64,000 nt of DNA, taken from Deltaproteobacteria bacterium (lineage in GTDB: Bacteria; Desulfobacterota; Desulfobacteria; Desulfobacterales; Desulfosarcinaceae). The stretch spans positions 1 to 64,000 of the forward strand of contig JAHLLR010000012.1 of assembly GCA_020444075.1 (NCBI GenBank). The letters are read 5' to 3'. Positions 33,002 through 42,395 of this stretch are shown here, piece after piece. The notes beneath the pieces are model-generated. The model did not search any database. It was not told where the DNA came from and saw only the letters and a program-made list of their open reading frames with translations. A program made the translations under genes and the position numbers. Within the stretch, counting starts at the first letter, position 1. Every line of letters starts with the position of its first letter.

Positions 33002-35341
33002 TTGAAAGAACGACATCAAATTGCCGTCAGAACGCTGGTGGATGTTGTGCTCCGCGCCGGTGATCTGGATATGCGGTTTGCCGTTTCCGGGCGTCCCCTT
33101 GAAGGCATTCGTGTGCACCAGAAGATCCAGCGGCAGCGGCCTGATGAGTATCGCGCCGAGGTGCCGGTTTCAATGGAGCTAGAAACGGCGGATATGGTCC
33201 TGGTCGTTGCCGGCCGCATCGATGGGGTTCTCGAAACCGAGACGGGGGTCATCGTCGAAGAGATCAAATCAACCACCCACGATCTGAAGGCCATCGAAAA
33301 GGCGCAGAATCCCTGCCATTGGGGACAGGCCAAGGTTTATGCCTACCTGTTGGCACGTGAACAGCACCTTGGGACGGTGACCGTTCGGCTGACCTACTGC
33401 CATCTGGATACCGGCGACACCGTGGAACTGGTCGAGGTGTTGACCCATGATCAACTGGAATCTTTTTTTCAGACACTGATCGACCGCTATCTGAAATGGG
33501 CCACGACCCTCGTCCGGTGGCGCCATCTTCGTGATACCGCCATAGATATCCTCGACTTTCCCTTTACCCCCTATCGAACCGGTCAACGTGCCATGGCGGT
33601 CTCCGTCTATCGAACTATCCGGGATGGCGGTCAGGCGCTCATCCAGGCATCCACAGGCATCGGCAAGACCATGGCGGTGCTCTACCCGGCGATCAAGACG
33701 ATCGGTGAGGGTTTTACCGACCGGATATTTTTTCTTACCGCCCGGAATACCGGCAAGGCCTCGGCGGTCAAGGCCCTGAACATCCTCCAGGAATCGGGAC
33801 TTCGTTTGAAACGGGTGTCCCTGACCGCCAAGGACCGGATCTGCTTTTGTCTCGATGCCACCTGCAATCCGGAGGTATGCGAGTTTGCCCGCGGGCATTT
33901 CGATCGACTGTCGGCAGCTTTGGACGAGGCGTTCGTCCATGACAATCTGGACCGCGGCACCATCGAGGCCGTGGCCCGATCCCACCGGGTATGCCCCTTT
34001 GAGTTTTCCCTGGAGCTGTCCCGCTGGGCGGATTGCATCATCTGCGATTATAACTACGCCTTCGATCCCCGCGTGTACCTGAAGCGATTTTTCGATGAGG
34101 AAAACGGTGCCTACGCCTTTCTGGTGGATGAAGCCCACAACCTGGTGGACCGGTCCCGTGAGATGTTTTCCGCTCACCTGAACAAAAGCGCATTCCTATC
34201 GCTCCGGCGGGCGGTGAAAGCTCATCTGCCGGCGGTTTATCGAGCGGCGGGAAAGGTCAACACCTGGATGCTCGATGCGCGAAAAAAAACCCAGGAAGCC
34301 GGCGGATTTCAATTTGAAAACCGGTTGCCAGACGGGTTGGAGCCCTTGTTGCGCGGTTTTTTGCGCGTATCGGAACGATGGCTGGCCAGGAATCAATCGA
34401 CCCCCTACCGGGAAATCGTTCTGGAACGGTATTTCGAAACCAGCGGATTCCTGCGGGTCTGGGATCAATATGACGACAGCTATGTGACCTGCCGCCAGGT
34501 AACCGGCAAGGACATTCAACTCAAACTTTTCTGCCTGGATCCCTCCGGGCATCTGAATCTGGCCCTGCGTCGCTCCCGGTCGGCCATCTTCTTTTCGGCC
34601 ACCATGGCACCGGCACCCTATTTCAAGGAGATACTGGGATGCGCACCGACCGCGGCCATGCTGGCCATCCCTTCCCCTTTTCCCCGAAAACATCTGAAGG
34701 TGCTCATTGCCAGCGGCGTATCCACCTATTACGCCCACCGGGAACAGAGTGTGGATCGAATTGTGGCCCTGGTCCGAAGCTTCATCCACTCCAAAAAAGG
34801 CAATTACCTGTGCTTTTTTCCTTCTTATGAATACATGACCATGGTGGTCGAACGATTTAAAGCGCACGAGAAGGCTGTTCAGGTCATGGTGCAGGCCCGC
34901 GAGATGGACGAAACCGGACGCACCCAGTTCCTTGACCGTTTTTCAGCGCAAAATCATCAAACGCTGGTCGGATTTGCCGTTATGGGGGGAATTTTCGGCG
35001 AGGGTATCGATCTGGTTGGCGAGCGGCTCAGCGGAGCCGTCATTGTGGGGGTGGGCTTGCCGGCCATCTGTCCGGAGCGGGATCTGATTCGCAGCTATTT
35101 TGATGGGCGGGGAGCCGGATTTGACTTTGCATACCGTTTCCCGGGGATCAACCGGGTGCTGCAGGCCGCCGGCAGGGTAATCCGCACGGACCAGGATCGC
35201 GGCGCATTGCTGCTCGTGGACCAGCGGTTTTGCCGTTCCACCTACCTGGGCCTGCTGCCCGACCACTGGGCAACGGCGATCATCGGATCAGAACGGCAGC
35301 TGGAAGACCGGTTGAAGCGGTTCTGGTCATCCGGCGATTGA
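33002..35341 (+). CDS. PD-(D/E)XK nuclease fused to XPD/DinG-type iron-sulfur helicase
   Basis: About 779 residues from a TTG behind AAGGGAG (an upstream TTG frame starts at 32954). The N-terminal part looks like a PD-(D/E)XK nuclease of the RecB/Cas4 type: GRIDG near 71, EEIKST near 86, and Q-x3-Y near 109-113. The rest is a superfamily 2 helicase: Walker A ASTGIGKT at 216-223, four cysteines for an FeS cluster (281 or 283, 288, 293, 331), DEAH at 376-379, and a C-terminal motif VI, QAAGRVIR. Such proteins unwind 5' to 3'. The combination suggests DNA repair or processing of foreign DNA. It stands alone. Confidence 0.85.
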   Translation: MKERHQIAVRTLVDVVLRAGDLDMRFAVSGRPLEGIRVHQKIQRQRPDEYRAEVPVSMELETADMVLVVAGRIDGVLETETGVIVEEIKSTTHDLKAIEKAQNPCHWGQAKVYAYLLAREQHLGTVTVRLTYCHLDTGDTVELVEVLTHDQLESFFQTLIDRYLKWATTLVRWRHLRDTAIDILDFPFTPYRTGQRAMAVSVYRTIRDGGQALIQASTGIGKTMAVLYPAIKTIGEGFTDRIFFLTARNTGKASAVKALNILQESGLRLKRVSLTAKDRICFCLDATCNPEVCEFARGHFDRLSAALDEAFVHDNLDRGTIEAVARSHRVCPFEFSLELSRWADCIICDYNYAFDPRVYLKRFFDEENGAYAFLVDEAHNLVDRSREMFSAHLNKSAFLSLRRAVKAHLPAVYRAAGKVNTWMLDARKKTQEAGGFQFENRLPDGLEPLLRGFLRVSERWLARNQSTPYREIVLERYFETSGFLRVWDQYDDSYVTCRQVTGKDIQLKLFCLDPSGHLNLALRRSRSAIFFSATMAPAPYFKEILGCAPTAAMLAIPSPFPRKHLKVLIASGVSTYYAHREQSVDRIVALVRSFIHSKKGNYLCFFPSYEYMTMVVERFKAHEKAVQVMVQAREMDETGRTQFLDRFSAQNHQTLVGFAVMGGIFGEGIDLVGERLSGAVIVGVGLPAICPERDLIRSYFDGRGAGFDFAYRFPGINRVLQAAGRVIRTDQDRGALLLVDQRFCRSTYLGLLPDHWATAIIGSERQLEDRLKRFWSSGD

Positions 35342-35417
35342 CTGCCACACCTTCCGTAATGATGTCCGCTCCTGTCCTGCATTGGCTGGATGACGGCGGA
35401 AAGCGCTTCTATCCGGT

Positions 35418-35699
35418 CTATTTCAGGTTGTTCAGCTTTCCGTTTTTCTTGGGATCCGCTGGCGTGCCCTGACAATAATCGCGCCAGTCGCAGTCAGTGA
35501 TATCGCAGTCCGCATTACCCATTTTGAAACAGTCCGTCATCCCCGCGGTTCTCTGCAGGCTTCGGACCATGGCGATAATATCCACTCGTCCGGCGGGACA
35601 ATTTTTTTTCCCCTTGTCATCCCGGGGCGGAAGGTCGGATTTGCAGCTGGAACAATAGGGTTCCTGGTTCTCTGGAACGGAAGATCGATGTTGATCCAT
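35418..35699 (-). CDS. Cys-rich small protein, unknown
   Basis: A 93-residue hydrophilic protein with seven cysteines in CSSC, NCPAG, DCFKMG and a C-terminal DCDITDCDWRDYC cluster, which suggests zinc or iron-sulfur binding. I do not recognise a family. The ATG has AAAGAG some distance upstream. A second Cys-rich gene lies 34 bases upstream on the same strand, so the two are likely expressed together. Confidence 0.6.
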   Translation of the reverse strand: MDQHRSSVPENQEPYCSSCKSDLPPRDDKGKKNCPAGRVDIIAMVRSLQRTAGMTDCFKMGNADCDITDCDWRDYCQGTPADPKKNGKLNNLK

Positions 35700-35733
35700 C
35701 CTCGTTATCTCTTTTGTATTTGGGTCAATGACG

Positions 35734-35934
35734 CTAATACGGGCTCATCATCGCCGCAGACGGCGATTTGATGTGGTAGCGGCTTTCCTCCGTGCAGTCG
35801 ATGGCACTGTAACAGATGCTTTTCGCGGTTATCAGATGGAATTCCTGAACGTCGTGCAGAATTTTACAGTCTTTCAGGCATTCATCCTTCGGGTCGTTCC
35901 TTCTTTCGCAGGTTTTGCATGGAGAAGATATCAT
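35734..35934 (-). CDS. Cys-rich small protein, unknown
   Basis: A 66-residue protein beginning MISSPCKTCERR, with a very good ribosome binding site (AAAGGAGAAC). Six cysteines occur as CKTC, ECLKDC and two later single ones, so metal binding is likely. No known family recognised. It heads a two-gene group with the Cys-rich gene at 35418. The 376-base gap upstream holds two palindromes with the half-site TCCCG. Confidence 0.65.
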   Translation of the reverse strand: MISSPCKTCERRNDPKDECLKDCKILHDVQEFHLITAKSICYSAIDCTEESRYHIKSPSAAMMSPY

Positions 35935-36159
35935 CTTGTTCTCCTTTCGTGGCAAGCGCCATACCCTCACGGGTGTTAAAAGAACATGGTACCCGTTAAC
36001 CTCTCTATCGGTGACCCATTTATTAAAATTGCAGGCAGGGACGGTCTATTTTCCACCCCCTTTCAGACGGTCCGCTTTTCTCTACTGTACCCATAATATC
36101 GGCGGAAAACAAAAAGTCTATAGGGCTTATGATTCATTTTTTTAGGTTTTTTTACTAGG

Positions 36160-36185
36160 TCCCGGGAGAAAATCCCGAATCGGGA
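36160..36185. promoter_or_regulatory. TCCCG palindromes, candidate operators
   Basis: TCCCGGGA (36160-36167) and TCCCGA-A-TCGGGA (36173-36185) are adjacent palindromes sharing the TCCCG/CGGGA half-site. They lie in the 376-base gap between the Cys-rich gene (upstream side) and the response regulator stop. The gap is otherwise AT-rich and shows no gene. Confidence 0.45.
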
Positions 36186-36310
36186 GAAATTTTGGGGGTG
36201 AGAAGGGAGTTATATACAAGATGTTGATATTGCGGTTGAAGCGAACCGAAGGGGCATCCCCGTCAATAATAAAAAAAATCCGGCTGAGTGGTTGTGGAAA
36301 AACGCTGCGT

Positions 36311-36988
36311 TTACTCTTTCCACAGGTCTATGTCGATGAGTCCCAGCTTGGCAGCGTATCGCACGAGATCCATGGCGCTGTGCAGATCGAGTTTTTTCAT
36401 GATGTTGGACCGGTGGTTTTCGACGGTTTTAATGCTGATGCATAGCCGTCCCGCGATTTCCGATTTCGGAAGTCCTTCAGCCAGCATGCGCATAATTTCC
36501 TGTTCTCGAGGAGTGAGACGGCCATAATCCGTATCACTCACCCGCGCCTCGCGGACCGGAGATTTCATCAGCCGTTCCACGACCTCGTGAGAGATGGAGC
36601 TGTCCAGAAAATACTCCCCTTCAGTAACGGCATGGAGCCCCTGAACCAGACGGCCGGCGGCAGATTCCTTGACCACATAACCGGTTGCCCCGGCCTGGAA
36701 GGCTTCGACGATATAGTCGATCTTCGAGTGCATGCTGATAATCATTACCCGGGTGTCCGGGAGCGCCTCCCGGATTCGTCGGGTCAACTGCATGCCGCTC
36801 TCATCGGGAAGCGAAATGTCAACCAGGGCGACGTCCGGCTTGATCTTTTGGGCCATGTCAAAACCATTGCGTGCGTCTCCGGCCTCGCCTTCGACCGAGA
36901 AATGGCGGTCTCCGGCAATAATCGACTTGAGGCCTTCTCTGAACAGCGGGTGGTCGTCAATAATCAGAATGCTCTTCCTGGAGGACAC
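36311..36988 (-). CDS. NarL/FixJ-type response regulator
   Basis: A 225-residue regulator. The receiver domain has the acidic pair in IIDDHPLF, the phosphorylated Asp in VALVDISLP near 55, and the Lys in VVKES. The C-terminal LuxR-type HTH reads LTPREQEIMRMLAEG and KTVENHRSNIMKKL. It overlaps the kinase gene by 32 bases, so the two are translationally coupled and form one two-component system. The targets are unknown. Confidence 0.93.
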   Translation of the reverse strand: MSSRKSILIIDDHPLFREGLKSIIAGDRHFSVEGEAGDARNGFDMAQKIKPDVALVDISLPDESGMQLTRRIREALPDTRVMIISMHSKIDYIVEAFQAGATGYVVKESAAGRLVQGLHAVTEGEYFLDSSISHEVVERLMKSPVREARVSDTDYGRLTPREQEIMRMLAEGLPKSEIAGRLCISIKTVENHRSNIMKKLDLHSAMDLVRYAAKLGLIDIDLWKE

Positions 36989-38993
36989 TGGTTTTCTCCT
37001 TTAAAGGGATGGCGATAAAAATGTAGGTGCCTTTGTCGGGCCGGGATTGGATGTTGATTTTCCCTTGCAGCAGACGGACCCGCTCCACCATGCTTTGCAG
37101 GCCCATGCGCTTTTCCTTCAGCGCCTGTTGCCGCCGGGCGTTGACGTCAAAGCCTTTACCATTGTCTTTGATACGAATAACGATGTCCGGCGAGGAGGCG
37201 ACCACCCGAATGGTTACCCGGTTGGCGCCCGCATGCCGTTTGATGTTGTTCAAGGCTTCCTGGATCAGCCGGTAGATGTTGATTTCGGTTTCATATTCAA
37301 GGTTCAGTTCGTCCACACCGGCCGCCGCGAAATCGACTTCCGCAGCACTGGATTTGGAAAAATCCTCGCAGTATAAATACAGGGTTTTGACCAGTCCCAA
37401 CTGGTCCAGACCGGGTGGACGCAGATCGTAGGCCATGTCCCTGACCGCGGCAATCGACCTCTGGAGGATATCGGAAAGTTGCACAACCTTCTCTCTGGTT
37501 TCTGCAGGCTGATCTTTGAACAGGGTTTCAAGGCTGATTTTAAGGGTGGACAGGTCCTGGGCAATATGGTCGTGCAGATCCCGGGATATCTTAAGACGTT
37601 CGTCTTCCTGCGCTTTAATCAACTGATGAGTGAGAAACTGCACCTGATCCTGAGCTTGTTTGCGCTGGGTGACGTCGACCCCGACGCTCAGAATTTCAAC
37701 GATTCGGTCGGTTTTGTCACGGACCGGTTTGTTGGTCCATGCAATCCAGGCCCGCGATCCACCCCGACGGATATTTTCGATTTCATTGGTGGGATATCGC
37801 TCCGGATGCTTCAAAAAATCCATCATCAGGGACCGATAGTCCCGTCCCGAAGATGACCGCCATGGAATGATGCTTCCCAGAATATTTCGTCCGATGATTT
37901 CCTGCTCGGGGAAACCGAAGAATTTCCGGGCATATTCATTGAAGAAAGTGATGTGGCCCAACGGGTCATAACGTACGATAATGCTGTTGGTATTCTGGAC
38001 CAGTTCCCGGTATTTTGCCTCGCTGCGGCGAAGGGCGGCTTCGGATTTTTTGCGGGCGGTTATATCCCTGGCAATGGTGTGGGCACAGGCTTTGCCGGCG
38101 ATCACAATCTTGCGGCTGTAAAATTCCGTATAGATGGGGCGGCCGTCTTTTCTGGCGATTTTCGCCTCGCCGGAGATGGATTGACCGGTCCAGATGCGCT
38201 TAAAAAAGTCACTGTGCCGCGCGGGGTCCACTTTGGCGTACATATCAAATATTTTCATTTTCTTGAGTTCATCCGGCAGGTATCCGGTCAACTGGGAGGC
38301 CCTGCGGTTGAAAATCAGGATCGACCCGTCGGCACTGCTGATGAAAATGGCATCTCTGGAACCGTCGAAAATGATGCGGTGCCGCTCCTGGCTTTCCCGC
38401 AAGGTTTTCTCGATCTTTTTGCGGTCCTCAATTTCGTTGAGCAGGTGTTCGTTGATCAGTGTCAGGTCACGGGTCCGCAGGCGAACCCGTTCTTCCAGAT
38501 TGCGCCGGTGCCGTTCCAGTTCTTGTTCGGCCGTCTTCCGCTGGTGAATGTCGATGATCATGCCGAATTTGGAAATGGATCCGTCCGGGTGCGACAGGGG
38601 GGTGTCGATTTCGTAATACCAGCGTTGATCCCTGGGGCTCTTCACTTCCCAGCGAACGGTTTCCCCTTTGAATACGCGGTCGTTGCAGCACCAGGGGCAA
38701 ACCTTGTCCAGATTGTGCAGTACCTTGTGGCAAAGCTGCCCGGTGCCGTCAAAACCTGTTCGTTGGATCAACCGCTCGTTCATGAACGCTATGCGAAAAT
38801 CTTTGTCGCAAACATACACAAAACCGTCAAAAGCATGGATAATGGCAGACAGTTGAAGATCCCTTTCCTTCAGCACCTCCCGGGGGGGACGGTGATCGGT
38901 AGAAGGGGTCTCGAAGGAAAAACCGACTGTTCCACCGGACTGAAATTCCTTTGCAGGCATGGCAAGATGCTTCAATCGGCGGCGTTCGTTCAT
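36957..38993 (-). CDS. PAS-sensor histidine kinase, NarX/DegS-type
   Basis: A 678-residue cytoplasmic kinase without membrane segments. Three PAS domains (about 45-155, 200-315, 325-440) are followed by a HisKA_3 dimerisation domain with the phosphorylated His in SRDLHDHIAQD and a HATPase_c domain (IQEALNNIKRHA, then KDNGKGF and MGLQSM). The first PAS has a cysteine motif C-x10-C-x2-C (LCHKVLHNLDKVCPWC), which recurs in the hybrid kinase at 44561. This suggests redox or metal sensing. It pairs with the overlapping NarL-type regulator. Confidence 0.9.
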   Translation of the reverse strand: MNERRRLKHLAMPAKEFQSGGTVGFSFETPSTDHRPPREVLKERDLQLSAIIHAFDGFVYVCDKDFRIAFMNERLIQRTGFDGTGQLCHKVLHNLDKVCPWCCNDRVFKGETVRWEVKSPRDQRWYYEIDTPLSHPDGSISKFGMIIDIHQRKTAEQELERHRRNLEERVRLRTRDLTLINEHLLNEIEDRKKIEKTLRESQERHRIIFDGSRDAIFISSADGSILIFNRRASQLTGYLPDELKKMKIFDMYAKVDPARHSDFFKRIWTGQSISGEAKIARKDGRPIYTEFYSRKIVIAGKACAHTIARDITARKKSEAALRRSEAKYRELVQNTNSIIVRYDPLGHITFFNEYARKFFGFPEQEIIGRNILGSIIPWRSSSGRDYRSLMMDFLKHPERYPTNEIENIRRGGSRAWIAWTNKPVRDKTDRIVEILSVGVDVTQRKQAQDQVQFLTHQLIKAQEDERLKISRDLHDHIAQDLSTLKISLETLFKDQPAETREKVVQLSDILQRSIAAVRDMAYDLRPPGLDQLGLVKTLYLYCEDFSKSSAAEVDFAAAGVDELNLEYETEINIYRLIQEALNNIKRHAGANRVTIRVVASSPDIVIRIKDNGKGFDVNARRQQALKEKRMGLQSMVERVRLLQGKINIQSRPDKGTYIFIAIPLKEKTSVLQEEHSDY

Positions 38994-39142
38994 CCGGACA
39001 GCTCCCGTGGGTGACTGACGATGGGGCAGTGGTGTGACTGCTGAAAAGCTATCTCAGAACCCTGTTCCTGGAAAGAAAAAACTTTGAAAAAGATGAAATA
39101 TTCGATAGAACACGTTACCACTGGCACAAAGGCAGGCGCAAC

Positions 39143-39541
39143 GTGACCGATCATGAACCGCTGGAAACGGATGATGATTGCCGGACGGATGTCAGGCAGG
39201 CAGTCTCCGCTTACACCCAGAGCGAAAAAGTGAAGTCGGGATTAATATGGATCTGCCAGGTTGCCGACCAGGTGGCGGCCATGGACGGTCCGGGGCGGCA
39301 GCAGGGACTGAGTCTGCTTAAAACCCTCGCCCATATGGTTGCCGATGAATCGGATCTGGCCGGCAGGATCACCGGTGACCGACGCTGGCAAGAAATCGGA
39401 AAAAAAATCAATATGGCGCTGGTAATGATCAATTCAGGCGTTCCCCAGGAAACCGCATTTCATCTGACGCAGGCCCTGACCCGGGTCACCCGCATTGGTG
39501 GGCAGGCTGCATCGGTGTTAAGGGAAAACGGCCTGTTTTAG
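39143..39541 (+). CDS. hypothetical protein
   Basis: A 132-residue, mostly helical, hydrophilic protein (GTG start, weak AGG upstream). It is rich in Ala, Gln and Asp, with no recognised motif and no signal peptide. It precedes the 85-residue hypothetical gene by 36 bases in the same direction, which suggests an operon with that gene and perhaps the transporter behind it. Confidence 0.55.
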   Translation: MTDHEPLETDDDCRTDVRQAVSAYTQSEKVKSGLIWICQVADQVAAMDGPGRQQGLSLLKTLAHMVADESDLAGRITGDRRWQEIGKKINMALVMINSGVPQETAFHLTQALTRVTRIGGQAASVLRENGLF

Positions 39542-39577
39542 GTCGCGCCCATCCATCATCGGAGGACAATTGAAGGC

Positions 39578-39835
39578 ATGAAAGACAAAATCGGTATCTA
39601 CTACTACCCCGTTCCTGAGAACAAGCGGGTGCGCATGTATGTACGCGAGAAAAACGAAGATGTTGAATTCAGAATGAAAAACGAAGACGACCCCAGCGTC
39701 TGGAATGATCACGGCTGGGTTCCCTATGACGCCATTCAACAGGCTCAGGTGCTGTATGAGAAACGCGGTCGGTTCGATCCCCACCGGGCATATGACATCC
39801 AGATTGCGAAAGTATTGATCCGGGACGGCGGATAG
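39578..39835 (+). CDS. hypothetical small protein
   Basis: An 85-residue charged protein with tyrosine-rich opening (IGIYYYPVPENKR) and the segment NDHGWVPYDAI. The ribosome binding site GGAGGAC lies upstream of the ATG. Function is not known. It sits between another hypothetical gene and the nucleoside transporter, 57 bases before the latter. Confidence 0.6.
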   Translation: MKDKIGIYYYPVPENKRVRMYVREKNEDVEFRMKNEDDPSVWNDHGWVPYDAIQQAQVLYEKRGRFDPHRAYDIQIAKVLIRDGG

Positions 39836-39892
39836 GACGGGTCCGCGATATCAGGGTTTCGGCAACGCTAACGGACGACGGGGACAGGATCC

Positions 39893-41134
39893 ATGGCTTT
39901 ACAGGGATCGGCCGGACTGGTGGTTTTTCTTCTCCTGGCTTGGCTGATGGGCGAAAATCGCAAACAGGTATCGTTGAAAATCGTTGCCGTGGGCATCAGC
40001 GCCCAGGTGATCATCGGCCTGATCCTTCTGAAGGTCCCGGTTTTCAGGCAATTTTTCCTGGTGGTGAACGATGGGGTGATGGCTCTGGAGGCGGCCACCA
40101 CCGCAGGAACGGCATTTGTTTTCGGCTACCTCGGCGGCGGCCCATTGCCCTTTGTCGAGGCCTATCCCGGTGCTGCCTTTATCCTGGCGTTTCGGGCCCT
40201 GCCATTGGTTCTGGTGATCAGCGCCCTGTCGGCGCTGCTGTTTCATTGGCAAATCCTGCCCTTGGTCGTCCGGGGTTTCTCCTGGTGTCTGCGAAAAACC
40301 ATGGGGCTGGGGGGCGCCGAAGGCCTCGGGGTGTCGGCCAACGTATTTGTAGGCATGGTGGAGTCCCCGCTGTTTGTGAGGCCTTACCTCGAAAAGATGA
40401 CCCGCAGCGAGCTGTTTACCCTGATGACGGCCGGGATGGCCACCATTGCCGGTACGGTGATGGTTCTGTATGCCAGTATCCTGGGTGATGTCATCCCCGG
40501 TGTCATGGGCCATATTCTCACCGCCTCCATCATCAGCGTGCCGGCCGCCGTCACCGTGGCCAAGGTCATGGTCCCCGAAACCGGGTCTCCCACCGGTGGA
40601 CGACTGGCGGAGGACCATCCACATGCCGGCAGCATGGACGCAGTCACCCGAGGCACCCTTCAAGGTGTTGAACTGTTGATTAACATAATCGCCATGCTGG
40701 TGGTGCTGGTGGCACTGGTTCATCTCGTCAATACGATGTTGGGGATAATGCCTGACATCGGTGGACAACCCCTCACCCTTCAACGGGTTCTGGGGGGCGC
40801 AATGGCACCCGTCGTCTGGCTCATGGGAGTGCCCTGGCAGGAAGCGCAGGAAGCCGGCCGACTCATGGGCGTAAAAACCATGCTCAACGAATTTCTGGCC
40901 TACCTGGAACTCAGTCGCCTGGCCCCGGGTACGCTGAGTGACCGCAGCATGCTCATCATGACCTATGCCATGTGCGGATTTGCCAACCCCGGCAGTTTGG
41001 GGATCATGATCGGGGGCATGGGAACCATGGCCCCGGGCCGGCGCAGCGAGATCGTTGCCTTGGGTTGGCGATCCGTGGTGGCCGGCACGCTGGCCACCTG
41101 CATGACGGGTGCGGTCGTGGGGATTCTGGATTGA
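39893..41134 (+). CDS. concentrative nucleoside transporter (NupC/CNT family)
   Basis: A 413-residue membrane protein. The CNT signatures are clear: GGGPLPF near 82, GLGGAEGLGVSANVFVG near 140 with the nucleoside-binding GxxE-type region, and GMATIAGTVMVLYASIL near 180. CNT proteins import nucleosides with sodium ions or protons. No nucleoside catabolic genes are near. Its stop lies 17 bases from the stop of the convergent YqeY gene. Confidence 0.9.
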   Translation: MALQGSAGLVVFLLLAWLMGENRKQVSLKIVAVGISAQVIIGLILLKVPVFRQFFLVVNDGVMALEAATTAGTAFVFGYLGGGPLPFVEAYPGAAFILAFRALPLVLVISALSALLFHWQILPLVVRGFSWCLRKTMGLGGAEGLGVSANVFVGMVESPLFVRPYLEKMTRSELFTLMTAGMATIAGTVMVLYASILGDVIPGVMGHILTASIISVPAAVTVAKVMVPETGSPTGGRLAEDHPHAGSMDAVTRGTLQGVELLINIIAMLVVLVALVHLVNTMLGIMPDIGGQPLTLQRVLGGAMAPVVWLMGVPWQEAQEAGRLMGVKTMLNEFLAYLELSRLAPGTLSDRSMLIMTYAMCGFANPGSLGIMIGGMGTMAPGRRSEIVALGWRSVVAGTLATCMTGAVVGILD

Positions 41135-41150
41135 AGGTTTTAAAGCGTTT

Positions 41151-41555
41151 TTATGCAGAAAAATTCTGAAGGACCCGTTTGACGGTATTGCCATCGGCAG
41201 AAGCCCCAAAATGGGCCATAATGGTGCCCATGGCCTGCATCTTATTCTTGTAGGTTGAAAAATCGATATTGGCGGCGATCCACTGGCCAATTTCATCTTC
41301 CGTAGCCATTCGGGGCAGGTAGGCGTCGATGATGGCGATAAAGGGAGATGTATCTCCCCGCCCGCTCTTTTCAAGCATTTCCATTTCCGATTTTATCAGT
41401 TTCTTGAGTATCCGGATGATCTCATCATCCGGTAATTGTTTTTTTTCCGAACGGGCCATTTCGCCCATGACGACCCGGATTGCCTCTTTCCGGGTTTCGT
41501 CCCGGGCCTTCATGGCTGATTTCAGATCGTCTTTCAGCTTATCTTGAAGTGTCAT
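41151..41555 (-). CDS. GatB/YqeY domain protein
   Basis: A 134-residue YqeY-type protein: opening LQDKLKDDLKSAMKARDETRKEAIRVV in the family style, a middle PFIAIIDAYLPRMAT and a C-terminal region ending VKRVLQNF. YqeY resembles the tail domain of GatB, which binds tRNA; the free-standing form has an unclear role linked to tRNA amidation or RNA binding. Its first codons overlap the end of the preceding gene by 17 bases. Confidence 0.9.
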   Translation of the reverse strand: MTLQDKLKDDLKSAMKARDETRKEAIRVVMGEMARSEKKQLPDDEIIRILKKLIKSEMEMLEKSGRGDTSPFIAIIDAYLPRMATEDEIGQWIAANIDFSTYKNKMQAMGTIMAHFGASADGNTVKRVLQNFSA

Positions 41556-42138
41556 CGAAATGATCCTTTCCTAAGAATCGAGGTTGCAGGTACATCGTAT
41601 CTCCTAAGTCAAACTGGACATCATCGTGTCCATCGTAATCCAAGTCGATCAGAATGTAGCCATAGTCCCGGTAATGCAAAAAGGACAGCGTGATCAGGGA
41701 GGGGTCAAAGGGCGCTTCAAAATCGGCCTGTAAGTGCAGCGTCCCTTCCCGTTGGGTGCCGTGGCAGACGATCAGTTCACCATTTTCCAGCGGGTCGATG
41801 GCTTCCGGGGCGTAAAAACTCAGTTGGGGTGCATCAGGATCTACGGTTGCCGGGTTTCCGTCTATTTCAAAGGTCATCGTTGCCAGCCGGGTGTCGAGGG
41901 TGGATCGGTCGACAAAAACCAGCCCCATGGCATGATCCAGGTCGTCGACGGACCACCAGTTGTCCACACCGAAAAGGGTTTTTAAAAGTTCCGTGTTATC
42001 GTACCATGAGGATTGGATATTGCCGTCTGAATCGGTGCAGCGGGCATCGATTTCACTTTTTGTGACCCGGGCAAGGCGGCCCATGCACAATTCAATAAAC
42101 GTTCCTTTCCATTGAAGGGACAATCTTTTTTTGTTCAT
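41539..42138 (-). CDS. hypothetical protein
   Basis: A 199-residue soluble protein of unknown family. It is acidic and rich in aromatic residues, with the segments SSWYDNTELLKTLFGVDNWW and a C-terminal LIDLDYDGHDDVQFD that looks like a calcium-type acidic loop but could be chance. It overlaps the YqeY gene by 17 bases, so the two are translated together. Confidence 0.7.
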   Translation of the reverse strand: MNKKRLSLQWKGTFIELCMGRLARVTKSEIDARCTDSDGNIQSSWYDNTELLKTLFGVDNWWSVDDLDHAMGLVFVDRSTLDTRLATMTFEIDGNPATVDPDAPQLSFYAPEAIDPLENGELIVCHGTQREGTLHLQADFEAPFDPSLITLSFLHYRDYGYILIDLDYDGHDDVQFDLGDTMYLQPRFLGKDHFDDTSR

Positions 42139-42395
42139 TTTTTTCCCATTTTAACTGCCATTTATGTTGGCGCTCACTGTTTCAGCGGCTATCGATTTTG
42201 TCAAGAAAATTGCGTTGTGGGTTTAAGATGCCGCATTTATGTATTTTTTTCACTATGCCCGGCTTGCCAAGGGGTACGGACTCGATTATATTCCCAACCA
42301 TGGCTGGCCCAACTCAAACAACAGCAGCGTAATTTTGTTTGATTTTACCTGTGTGAAAGACAGTTTTCAAGGATCTGTCAAACCGGAAGAAAACA

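Noticed and set aside
39899-41374. 491-residue minus-strand frame
   Set aside because: Antisense to the CNT transporter, His- and Gln-rich shadow composition, no ribosome binding site.
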